This document shows, piece after piece, positions 13,883 to 45,956 of a stretch of 64,000 nt of DNA; position 1 is the first letter of the stretch, and each line of letters begins with the position of its first letter. The stretch lies in the NCBI GenBank assembly GCA_020137815.1, contig CM035362.1, positions 1,459,426 to 1,523,425 on the forward strand, in the 5' to 3' direction. Position numbers and translations under genes: made by a program. A model generated the notes under the pieces. It was not told the DNA's origin and made no database searches. It saw only the letters and a list, made by a program, of their open reading frames with translations. The DNA is from Hormiphora californensis (Eukaryota; Ctenophora; Tentaculata; Cydippida; Pleurobrachiidae).

Positions 13883-16743
13883 CGAAGCTAGACTAGCTCT
13901 GAGCGATATTTTGACTCCATGTGAGCTCGCTCCCTAAATGACATATCTCATATTTACATTGCCAGGTACGATATTAACCTGGGAGAGAAGGTGATTATTG
14001 ACTGTGAGGGAGATGATGGAGAAGAAGTGTACTGGACCAAGGGACTTGATGGTGAGAGCTTCATTAGGGTGACGTGTAGTGTCTAAATATTATAGTTCAC
14101 TCGCCTCTCACGCGATCTGACCCTGTCTCACCTTGAGTCCCCTTACACCCCTTACTCAACAAGTATCACCGCACCCTACAATTGTAATGGAGTGTTAGAG
14201 CAGTTCATTTTTGCAGGTATTGAGATTAATGGGACACGAAAGGACAAGAGTTCTACCCTTCAATTCAACAAAACTCGACGAGCTGACGTTGATGTTTACA
14301 GGTGAGAGAAACATATTAATACAGGTGAGAGAAACATATTTCATTCAAAAAGGACGTCCAGGGGTGGGGGAGGTAGCCAATTTCGGACATCTCTGGACAG
14401 GAGCCGAGAGGGGGAGGTCTTACCGTGTTTAATTGATATCGTGTTGAAACTGTACCGTATGCTCACTACAAGCACCCATGTAAGAGCTTATATAACACAT
14501 TCCGATCCCAATTGAACTTATATATCCAGCAAATATATGATTTCTTGACAGGTGTGTCTTAGTAAACAAGTGTACCGAAAAGACAAGAATCTCGCAGGTG
14601 GATATTCACGCTAAGGTTGCACCATGCAAGGGTATGTAATATCAATTGATTTAAGGGTATGCTATGCACCAATAATACATGGCTATATACTACTGTATAA
14701 AATTATTAGTATTAGGGTGATCCATAATGATTGTCACTTGGGGTTTTCACCAAGAAAGGCCAGTCAGAATGATCTGAGACTTGTTTTATCCGATTCAGGA
14801 GACAAAATAGAGTCAATTTGCATAATTATCGTCTTGTTTTAGAGTATTTTTCCAAATTTTTTCCTTGAATTAGAAATTTTGGTTTGAGATGCGTCTCCCC
14901 TACCACTTTTTGGGCTCCCAGAGCCAGGAAAACGTTGAAAATCGTCTAAAAACTTCACTAACAGATAGTGGCAGTAATACTTAAACAGAAAATTAAACGT
15001 TTTTTGTTGCCAGTTGAGGCTTGTTTGGTGTAGGTGCCAAAATATTCGAAAAAATAGGAAAATTTTGGCCTGAAAATCAGTCATTTTGGAGATCGGTTGT
15101 TAGGAACCGTACCTTGAAAAGATAACACGAGATATCATCAATATAATTGTTGATACAGCTTGAAAATGGTTCAATCTAAGTTTTCTGATGATTGAAATGT
15201 TAATTGAAGATTATTTGGTCTGGCAAGCGCCGCCGGAACTCGAAAAACTGAAAATTGACATTGTTTTCTAAAATCCTTGCCAGCGCCGAGTTTTAAATCC
15301 TTTTTGCAAGTTTTTGGGCCCATTTCAAAGTTAAGACTATGGTTGTAGATCATAATTTGGTTTCATGTCAATTTACCCTAAGACTTCGACGCCACAACAT
15401 GAAATGTGTCACCCTATTTTTTGACGCGAGACGGCACCTTCGATTACACTTTTTGTTTCGGGTGTCAAGGTGGCGACGTATATTCATCAACAAAATGAAA
15501 ACTGCTTTCCAATAGCAAAATGTCCATACTAAACGGTAGAATAGGTTTTATTTGGTCCTGACTCGAAATCTGGGAAATAATGGCCAAGTGACAATCATTA
15601 TGGATCACCCTAATATCTAGCATTATTAATCATTGTTATTAATCATTGTTAATACCAAATTGTAACACCAATAATTTTGATAGAGGCCGGAATCCAGAAG
15701 TATGGTATGGTTTGGGACGCTAAGGATTGGGACAGTGCTTTTGGTTACTGTAACTCCTTTGGGCTCAAGTTTGCAGTACCAAGATCCAAATCAGACTCCA
15801 AGACCTTCATCCAGGATGCGTGGAGGTCCTACCATGTCAACCCCAATGGCAAGAAGTTCAGGGATACCAACTGGATCTGGGTAGCGGCTAACGACAGGTA
15901 GCAAATAAATGACAAATGGTTACTTAACAATTATAGAGCTGGTCGGAAAAACCACACGCTAAATTATTATAGTAAGACCACGGAGGTCTCAGAAAAAAGG
16001 CCAAAGATTCGATGTGTGATGTTAGTGAACTACGCACTAAACTCCTTACCTACTCTCTCACCCTAGCAGCCTGTTAAGGGTACGATGTCCCCTCTCTTTT
16101 TTACTAACGTAGCGCGCACCACGCAATATCGTGAGAGAGGACAGTGCAGGAGGGAGAGCCCGACCAGCTCACACCCTATCGCACACTATCACTATCTGGT
16201 AATCACCCTATATCACCCTACACAAGGTTGGAGGAGAATGAGTTTACTGATGTTGACGGTGTATCCCTGATGGCCCCCAAATGGTGGCCCTCTAACCCTG
16301 ATAACTGGAAGGGACTCGATCCACGAGGTAATAATAATCATAATAACCAGGAGACTTGATGGTGAGAGCTTCATTAGGGTGGTGTAGTACCTAGTACACT
16401 TGATCCACGAGGTACACTTATAGAATTGTCAAATGTGTAAATTCAGATTTAATAACTATAGAAACGAACCATCGTAAAGTTGCCACCATGTTCTAAACAG
16501 CATGACAGCTGAGGTTCACTTCGACACGATAATCACAACACACTTTCGGGCAGGTCATCCGCCAGACGCAGCAATCACAAACAAAGGACACCACACCTCA
16601 ACAAGATTATAAACACAACAATTATGCCTGCAGGTCAAGACGAGATTGCATTCCACTTGTTCTCTGGGTACTGGGACGATTCATATGGATTCATCGAGAG
16701 GCCCTTCGCTTGCGAGTGTAACTTTGATAAGGAAAGTGCTTGA
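2457..16743 (+). CDS. Secreted mosaic protein: kringle / VWC / SUEL lectin / EGF / Ig / C-type lectin
   Basis: Twenty-nine exons join in phase to 3414 nt (1137 aa): 2457-2514, 3244-3390, 3627-3767, 4225-4377, 4642-4752, 4982-4996, 7111-7206, 7522-7611, 7706-7903, 8106-8213, 8456-8572, 8920-9056, 9472-9598, 9835-9935, 10183-10279, 10419-10572, 10848-10963, 11158-11268, 11638-11738, 11909-12077, 12234-12310, 13106-13203, 13465-13680, 13966-14051, 14217-14301, 14552-14631, 15684-15897, 16227-16327, 16634-16743. The start gives a signal peptide ([13 protein letters not shown]). Domains in order: kringles 1-2 (exons 2-5, with NYCRDPD and PWC(F/Y)TTD cores); three VWC domains (exons 7-11, ending NQCCPVC, GECCPIC and DRCCPYC); kringle 3 (exons 12-13); SUEL-type lectin (exons 14-16, with CDGKSYC and a terminal FYC); kringles 4-5 (exons 17-21); two EGF domains, the second calcium-binding type (DINEC); an Ig-like domain (exons 24-26); a C-type lectin-like domain ([13 protein letters not shown] to the C-terminus). 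Each kringle is split by an intron near its middle. It is probably an extracellular matrix or recognition protein. The domain calls are firm; the exact donor at 12310 and acceptor at 9835 are ambiguous because of local repeats. Confidence 0.85.
2628..3060. mobile_element. Inverted-repeat MITE, Harbinger-like
   Basis: A 433-bp element in intron 1 with long terminal inverted repeats beginning GGCCGGGTCCAGACGAGT, flanked by TTA at 2625-2627 and 3061-3063. The interior consists of repeated variants of CTACTATGGTAG, so the whole can fold on itself. A 3-bp T-rich target duplication is typical of PIF/Harbinger elements. There is no coding capacity, so it is non-autonomous. Confidence 0.7.
3775..3970. 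mobile_element. Dispersed repeat, copy 1 (shared with 20660-20845)
   Basis: About 190 bp inside an intron of the kringle gene that reappears in reverse complement at about 20660-20845. Both contain CAGTAAGGAGACG-like ends, an ACTAGCGCCCTGATTGG core and a GGTAATGGAAAAC-type segment. The matching copies on opposite strands identify an interspersed element, probably a MITE. Superfamily not determined. Confidence 0.55.
5131..6895 (-). CDS. Nested secreted protein with three hevein-like Cys repeats
   Basis: Five minus-strand exons join in phase to 768 nt (255 aa): 6721-6895, 6347-6507, 6032-6143, 5567-5733, 5131-5283 (stop at 5131-5133). The product starts with a Val-rich signal peptide ([15 protein letters not shown]), then an acidic Ser/Glu/Asp linker. 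Three copies of a Cys-rich module follow, with pattern W-R-x-D-(G/L)-R-C-G, then A-(E/Q)-C-(D/N)-P, then C-C-S-x-x-G-x-C-G and H-C-x-C-x-x-C-V. The CCSxxGxCG core resembles hevein/type-1 chitin-binding domains, so carbohydrate (chitin-like) binding is an inference. Introns interrupt the module between CDP and CCS. The whole gene lies within the 2.1-kb intron (4997-7110) of the kringle gene on the other strand. The more upstream ATG at 6910 is possible; 6895 was chosen because it starts the signal peptide. Confidence 0.75.
5775..6019. repeat. 19-bp minisatellite next to a splice donor
   Basis: About 13 tandem copies of a 19-bp unit, GATTGAATGCYCATATAAG. The array begins about 10 bases downstream (minus strand) of the donor of exon 3 of the hevein-like gene (donor at 6030-6031). 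Confidence 0.9.
9072..9457. repeat. 32-bp minisatellite just inside an intron
   Basis: About 12 tandem copies of a 32-bp unit containing CAATACCATATAAGG and CATCACGTGACAC. It starts roughly 15 bases after the donor of the kringle-3 exon (donor 9057) and fills nearly the whole intron up to the next acceptor (9470-9471). Confidence 0.9.
9655..9840. repeat. Degenerate array carrying repeated acceptor CAG-TTAACCCC
   Basis: The pyrimidine-rich tract before exon 14 of the kringle gene contains several degenerate copies of a unit ending in CAGTTAACCCC. This is the same sequence as the acceptor plus the first coding bases of the exon (9832-9842). Several competing acceptors are therefore present. 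Confidence 0.6.
10581..10688. mobile_element. hAT-like MITE (CAGGAACCGACCG family), copy 1
   Basis: An element of about 108 bp with inverted ends GGAACCGACCG / CGGTCGGTTCC and an internal CAGTCACGTGACC core. It lies 8-9 bases downstream of the donor of the SUEL-lectin exon (donor 10573). This copy has no clear target duplication. Other copies are at 16769, 25106, 29748, 38970, 45406 and 62374. Confidence 0.8.
11082..11157 (+). repeat. Duplicated acceptor plus truncated kringle-exon start
   Basis: A stretch of about 55 bp is present twice in tandem. The upstream copy (about 11082-11132) has its own C-rich tract, CAG and the exon start GTATCGGCGAGCACAACTAC, then stops being exon-like. The second copy leads into the real exon at 11158. 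It is a partial tandem duplication across a 3' splice site. Confidence 0.75.
11488..11564. mobile_element. GC-rich palindromic MITE with 8-bp target duplication
   Basis: A 77-bp element with ends CTGTATGGCGGCGCC and GGCGCCAGACAG. It is flanked on both sides by TGATTACA (11480-11487 and 11565-11572). An 8-bp duplication suggests a hAT-type element. Related or partial copies occur near 890, 8730, 18760, 31675 and 60332. Confidence 0.75.
12273..12990 (+). repeat. 38-bp minisatellite made of an exon end plus its splice donor
   Basis: About 18 near-identical tandem copies of a 38-bp unit made of GTAAGTTCTGTGACATTGCC followed by GAGTGTAGCGAGGAAGAG. The first copy coincides with the end of the last kringle-5 exon (12234-12310) and its GTAAGT donor. 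Every later copy repeats the last 29 coding bases plus the donor. A single variant has GTAAAT in place of GTAAGT. Confidence 0.95.
13345..13475 (+). repeat. Tandem copies of an acceptor and exon start
   Basis: Three to four imperfect copies of CCTCCAGATTCATGAATC plus a C-rich spacer precede the calcium-binding EGF exon. The last copy (CCAGATTCATG at 13461) is the acceptor used in the model (exon from 13465). The earlier copies are decoy acceptors. Confidence 0.75.
13828..13880. repeat. (CT)n microsatellite
   Basis: A perfect dinucleotide run in an intron of the kringle gene, about 50 bp. Confidence 0.95.
14288..14341 (+). repeat. Tandem duplication of an Ig-exon donor
   Basis: ACAGGTGAGAGAAACATATT occurs twice, 23 bp apart. 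The first copy contains the donor of the Ig exon (14302); the second offers an alternative donor 23 bases downstream. Confidence 0.75.
14714..15612. mobile_element. About 0.9-kb Tc1/mariner-like non-autonomous element
   Basis: Terminal inverted repeats of about 29 bp, starting TTAGGGTGATCCATAATG on the left and mirrored at 15583-15611, are flanked by TA. The interior has no long reading frame. The TA flank and TIR style suggest the Tc1/mariner group. It accounts for most of the intron between the Ig and C-type lectin exons. Confidence 0.65.
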
Positions 16744-16768
16744 TCTTGGATAGAGTATTCCCAGACAG

Positions 16769-16877
16769 CAGGAACCGACCGAATCAGGAAATACAGGTCC
16801 CTGATTGGCTGATAACCAGTCACGTGACCTAAATCACGAGTTCTGATTGGTTGTTTACTTGGTCCGGTCGGTTCCTG
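16769..16877. mobile_element. hAT-like MITE (CAGGAACCGACCG family), copy 2
   Basis: A complete copy with perfect 8-bp target duplications CCAGACAG at 16761-16768 and 16878-16885. It is inserted 26 bases after the stop codon of the kringle gene. This copy best defines the family ends (CAGG...CCTG) and supports a hAT assignment. Confidence 0.85.
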
Positions 16878-16885
16878 CCAGACAG

Positions 16886-40472
<23,587 letters not shown>

Positions 40473-42788
40473 CCTACTAGGATAGAATGGTCAATGGTGA
40501 GGACTGAGGATATAGTTAATACTACTGGGATATAATGGTGAGAATTCAGGTAAAATAGAAATGCTAAATTTAAACAGCACATTTCTGTGGACTGTCACAG
40601 TTACTTGAAAGCGACGGACGACATGAGTTATCAATGATACCACCCAGAATGTACATTGTCAGACACTGACTGTACACCTCGATGTACAACACCCAGAATG
40701 TACACTACCCACTGCAACCCAAGACAACGTAAAATTATTTATTGAGTAGTCAATGACCAGTCATGTATGTAGTTGTTAAGTTCTCTTAGCCCAGATACTG
40801 CACCATTCCAGTGTCAGCTTTTCACTGAGTCTCCCTTCGCAAATCGCAACCCTGGAAGCTATTCGTGCCCGGTCAAGAATCGAACCGTCGTCCCGTCGAG
40901 TGTATTATATCGGGTGTCCTTCGGTCACAGGTGGTCGGTCTGTGAGCCAACCGTTCACATAGAACTTTAAATGAGGGCCTCTGCCGTAGAGATGTTACTT
41001 GGTAAGGCGAGTTGAGCCGCTCTTCACACGAATGTGTCAATTCGTAGCGATAGAGACTAGTGTTGAGTGTGGTCGTTGTTAAAACCAAAGGGCTCAGCCT
41101 TCTTAGTTGTATAGAATTAATAATAATGATAATAATCTTAGTTCTTCCAAGTCGGAAAGTTGACTGTTGATTTCGAAGGGCAGAAAAACAGCGAGGTATA
41201 TCTTGTAAATGTAAATTACGCATTTAATTTATGAGTGACTCAATAAGATATAAATGTTACATTGATTTGATTTGATTTGATTTGAATAACGAATAAATTC
41301 CCAGGAAAATTAAAAGGTGCCAACGCACTCTCTCATCTCAGAATTCAGATAGATCGCATTCCGCGACGACTGACCAAAAACCTGATCAAAGTGATTTGCG
41401 GTCATTTAGGAGTAATTCGATTCCATGGCTATCAACACGGCAGAGACGGTTGATTTACGGCAGACAAATTAGAAGAAAGAGGAAATGAGAGTAAAAAAGC
41501 TTAAAAAGACAGAAAGAAAACTGGGCGCCGTTACGATCTGGGTGTTTGGTGGCCTGTTTATTGTTTACAGGTGTGCGCTGCATAAAAAGTTGATTCACTA
41601 AACATATCAGTTTCCCTCTCGGGCAGTTTATCGGATGAAGGATACCGATCAGCGAGCCAAATGAACACATGGTTCAGTGACCTGCCATCGAAAATGGCTC
41701 TAACCGCCAAACCACTCAACCTTTTTGGCTAATTCAAAGTTTATCTGGTAGGAAATGTCAAGGTCTAACCCCAACCCAAACCCCAGCCCTAACACTGACC
41801 CTACTTTAGCCCTAACCCTGAAAAACCGTTTGTCAGTACTCACGAAACCAGATTTTAACGCTGGCCAAGAAAGTTTCGTTTTGAAAGTTTCGTTTCGAAA
41901 AAACATCCATCTGCATCGCGCGGCAACGTTAAATTCAAAATAAGCGTGAAACACTTAAAAGTTCTCAATATGCATCGCAGAAATTTTGAGTTTTTACGAT
42001 CGCGCCCGGTTCGGAGTGTGCGACGCGATGTTTTTATTTCGGTCAAAATCACCAGAAAATTCTAAGCCCGAAGTTCAAAGTTGTGTTTTTTACTTTTTTG
42101 TCTGCTCTGTTTCTTCAGAATGATTGTTTAAAACTGCCTTAATAACTTGTTTTTAAATACGAAATGTTTGACTTATGCGGTACGTACCCGGGGGCAGAAC
42201 GTTTGGTACACCGTACACAGGGTGCCCGAGCCCCCTGCCCCGATCCCCTCCTTTAGACTCTACCCTCTGTGCCGAATCCCTCAGTGCTTATTCGGTACAC
42301 CGGAATTTGGTACACCGGGGGTCTTTCGAATTTTGCTGTTGAAACACCCAATACATGCAGACATCACAAATCTTTCTCCTCACGCAGAATAATGAAAATC
42401 TCACTTAGAAAATGGCAGTAACACTGAACGTTGCAAAACACACCTTAATTATTTTATTCGTGATGATCAATCAGAGCTTCTACTTCATTTTACCCTTTTG
42501 GCTTTTCCCCAAATAGCTAGCAAATGTTTTACTGATAGGGAGTGTTTATGTGTCAATCCCTGTAATGACAGAGAACCAGTACCGGCCATCGCACCCTCCA
42601 CTCCGCTGTGGACCAGGCATCAGCAACTTCCAAGGTTTTTAACTGCCTTTTGCGAAATACTGAATAGAGCGGCCCCCTTTTTAGGTCTAAAAACGGTAGC
42701 CCCACTTCGTTGACCACCACTTCTTTTTTCCCACAAATCCCATACTTGGGACATATTTTGTACACCCACCCCGACTCTTACATTTCAG
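40473..42788. other. Divergent promoter region between CUL3 and the STPR gene
   Basis: No gene was recognised. It should contain the CUL3 promoter (minus) and the promoter and 5' UTR exons of the gene starting at 42812 (plus). Small features seen: an ATTTGATTTG run near 41265 and a GC-richer part at 42190-42310. An open frame at 42498-42713 looks ordinary but has no splice link. Confidence 0.45.
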
Positions 42789-42811
42789 ATGTTCTCTACA
42801 CCGATAACACT

Positions 42812-44591
42812 ATGAACAGCCAGTACCCTCCGCCGGGATACTCCACCGCACAGGTTTGTATGTGACTTTAGTTAAATCATAATCATGTTTAATCTCGGAC
42901 CAATGGTATCTATCTTTTCAACAATCCACTAAACTCGCTATCATGTTTGTTAAAAATTTCAATGGAATTATAATATTCTGAATAATGAAATGTGATCAAG
43001 AATATTTATAATAAATATGTTAATATTTCTTACAGGTCCAGTTTTTCTCGTCCACGCCAAGCAGTGCATCTGCCCAGGATCACGGTCACTCAGGATCCAA
43101 ACAACACCAACAACAACAACAACGGTCAAGCAGCGAAGAATACTCGAGTGATGGCAGTCTGGAGATCAACGAGGAGCTGTTCTACGACATAAAACTGGAA
43201 AATAACGACAGCAACAGCTATGTTGAGGACCCGCGAAAGGAGGTAAATAGGATGCGATCGGAGGGGTACCGTGCTAAACTATCCGACTCACAGAAACGCG
43301 AAGTACGAGAGAAACAGCGGATGAAACAGCAGGAACGAAGGCTGACAGAGTCCTCGGAGGAACGAGGTAAACGGTTGGCGAGAAGTGCTGAGAGACAGAG
43401 GATGAAACGGCAAAACATGACAGATGAGGATAAGGCTAAGTTACGGGAGTTAAATAAAATGAGGACGAGAGAAAGGCGGGCTAACGAGACGGAGGAACAG
43501 CGGGAGTATCGGAAAATAAAGACAGAGTGAGGATGAGGGAAAAAAGAGCGCTAATGAGGCAGGTGAAGGAGTATGGTCCTGACATTGTGGCTCACAATTG
43601 TGTCAAAATGGTGGACCTCCAGAACACTAACCTGGTTAACAGTGAGTCGGGAAATATCACTATCACAGTTCCACCATCCATTCTCTACAACACTTCCAGT
43701 GCCACGGAGAAGTTGCTGGCGGCCCAGACAGCAGGAGGGAGACATCCCATTCCACCGCCCCCGTTGGAACCAAAACAAGAGCCTCGTGAGGACTCCTCCC
43801 TGCAGTCAATACCGCCCCTCCCCACGAATGTTCCCAACTCATTCCTCCAGAATATCTCTCTTGCCCCCACCAAGGCGTCTCCTCCTCCCCCACCCCCGGC
43901 TGCCATACCCCACATTGCCCAGTCGTGGCCCCAAACAAAACCCACGATCCCTCCTCTCATCAACTTCTCCCACCACACCACTCCAAATAATAACAACAAC
44001 TCCTCGTCCTCGAGTTCGACGGCTTCCGTGGCAGCTCCCCCGCAACACCCCACGAGAGGAGGGGGAGGGGGTGATCCGGGTACCAATACCGCTCTGTACT
44101 CTCTAGCCAGGGAGTTCCTGACGAACGAACACCAGAAATATCTGGTGCAGTTGGAGAAACAACGGATAAGAAGTCGGATGAGGAGGCAGAATGAGACGCC
44201 TGAACAACGGGCCCTTCGACTCCAGAAGGAGGCACTGCGGCAGAGGATAAAACGAAACAGTCTCAGTGGTAATGATAAGGTGAAAACTAACGAGGTTAAG
44301 AAGTTACAGGCCCGGAAACGAAGGATCGGAAGGAGCTGCCTAATCAACGGGACTGCCAGACGATTACGGGAGAAGCTGAGACGTCGGGAACAGAGACACG
44401 GGATGCGTATCAAATTACAACGGCATAATGTTCGAGATATAATCCGGGAGGGTGTTCGGGATATTATCAGAGAGGGAATGAGAGAGTCTCCTTCATCCAA
44501 TGCTCCTTCATCAACCCATCAGCAACATCATCATCATCATCATCACCAACATGATCACCAACAACAACAACAAACCGGTGAGTCAGGATGA
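42812..44591 (+). CDS. STPR-repeat (FMBP-1-like) DNA-binding protein, one frame break
   Basis: Exons 42812-42853 (starting MNSQYPPPGYSTAQ, in an exon from 42789) and 43036 onwards. A Gln/Ser-rich lead is followed by tandem 23-residue basic repeats of the STPR type: RRLTESSEERGKRLARSAER, then KRQNMTDEDKAKLRELNKM, then RRANETEEQREY. More repeats near 44130-44330 contain MRRQNETPEQRALRL. STPR domains (silkworm FMBP-1, vertebrate ZNF821) are helical DNA-binding regions, so a nuclear transcriptional role is likely. The middle is Pro/Ser-rich and the end His/Gln-rich. The frame breaks once at about 43520-43528: the first frame stops at 43530, but repeat spacing stays exactly 23 if one base is restored after KIKT. 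The frame after that stops at 44591; an alternative acidic tail in another frame runs to 44757. Confidence 0.7.
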
Positions 44592-45956
44592 TAGTCAGAG
44601 CGAGGAAGAGGAGGAAGAGGAGGAAGAGGAGGGTGATGAGGGCCAGGGGGGAGAGGAGGAGGGGAGTGAAGAAGATGAGGATGGCAGTGAGTCAGATGCA
44701 TCAACCACTTACTCACCTGACCAAACGGAGCAACAGATAATTCTTGATAAGTCGTAATGAAGAACTGATAGGAGCTAAACCTATATATTTGGGACAATCA
44801 ATCTAATCTGGTTTTGCTAAGCAGTCATGCGTTCTTGAGTTAACTCATGAAACTGCGTGTAGATATATATATCTCAGGATGAAACTGTTTGGTGATGATG
44901 TCCGGGGGGAATGTATGTATAGTGGTATACAAATTCTGTGAACAATTATACAGCAGCATGACACACTTAGGTCACCAACAAGTTTTGAGATTGTGTTATT
45001 TAAGATGGAGTGTTTTATCTGTCCAAGGAAAGGAGGGAGAGAGGAAAATAGGGAGGCAAGATGAGAGACGGAGTAAGAGAGAGACATAGGGTGAGAGTCG
45101 AGAAAGTGAGTGAGAGAGAGAGTCGAGAAAGTGAGTGAGAGGGTGTATTACCGTACATTTTCCCTTCTTGTGACTCTCTGCTTGAGTACTGAGGTGAGGC
45201 CGAAGGGTGAAAAATTATATTTGTCTTCTTCTTTTTTCTAAAGATTTCGTTCTCCTCTTTTAGTAGCAACTCTTGAACAGAAACCATTTAGAAATTAAGT
45301 TTGTTTAAGTTAAAGTTAACAATAACTACCCCTTTTCTGAAGTTTGTGACAGTTTCCAAGTGTGCAAGTTATGTTTATTATCTCTGTGTGTTTCTTCCTC
45401 TAAAGCAGGAACCGACCGAATCAGGAAATACTGGTCCCTGATTGGCTGATAACCAGTCACGTGACCTAAATAACGAGTTGGTTGTTTACTTGTGTCGGTC
45501 GGTTCCTGCTCTTAAGGTAGTGCACCAATACGGTATAGTAGATATGATATCTCAAACAATCGGAGAAGAATGGTTAAAACAGCCCAATTGCATGTGTGTG
45601 TGTGTGATGTTCAAGTTATTCTTTTTGTAAATTGTTCCCCTCTATGTTGAATGTACACAACTTATTGTAACAATATCTCTCTCTTGTGACTGAGGAGTTG
45701 AAGTGTTTTACTGACCTTGTCCCCAATTTCCTTCCCATTTCCTTTACTCTTTCATACTGTCTCGACATCTGTACCCTGCTCCCTGATCCAAATGTACCAA
45801 AACCTTTTTCTCTCTACCCCTCCATACTCGACAGTAGACCTCTATCCCCGTCCCCATAGCTCTCTCTCCCTCTATATATCTTTATCTCTCTATAGCTCCA
45901 TCCCCCTAGCTCTCTATCCCTCTATATCTCTATATCTCTCTATAGCTCAATCTAGG
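44592..45956. other. 3' region of the STPR gene and upstream region of ORMDL
   Basis: Glu-rich coding potential in a second frame up to 44757, then no recognisable exon. A hAT-like MITE lies at 45406-45508. The 200 bases before the ORMDL start are rich in CTATATCTCT and no clear TATA box was seen. Confidence 0.45.
45406..45508. mobile_element. hAT-like MITE, copy 6
   Basis: A complete CAGGAACC...GGTTCCTG copy with near-perfect target duplications CTCTAAAG (45398-45405) and CTCTTAAG (45509-45516), 450 bp upstream of the ORMDL start. Confidence 0.85.

Noticed and set aside
43573-44500. Long alternative frames over the STPR gene on both strands
   Set aside because: Shadow frames of a GC-rich, Pro/Ser-coding exon; only one frame gives the 23-residue repeats.
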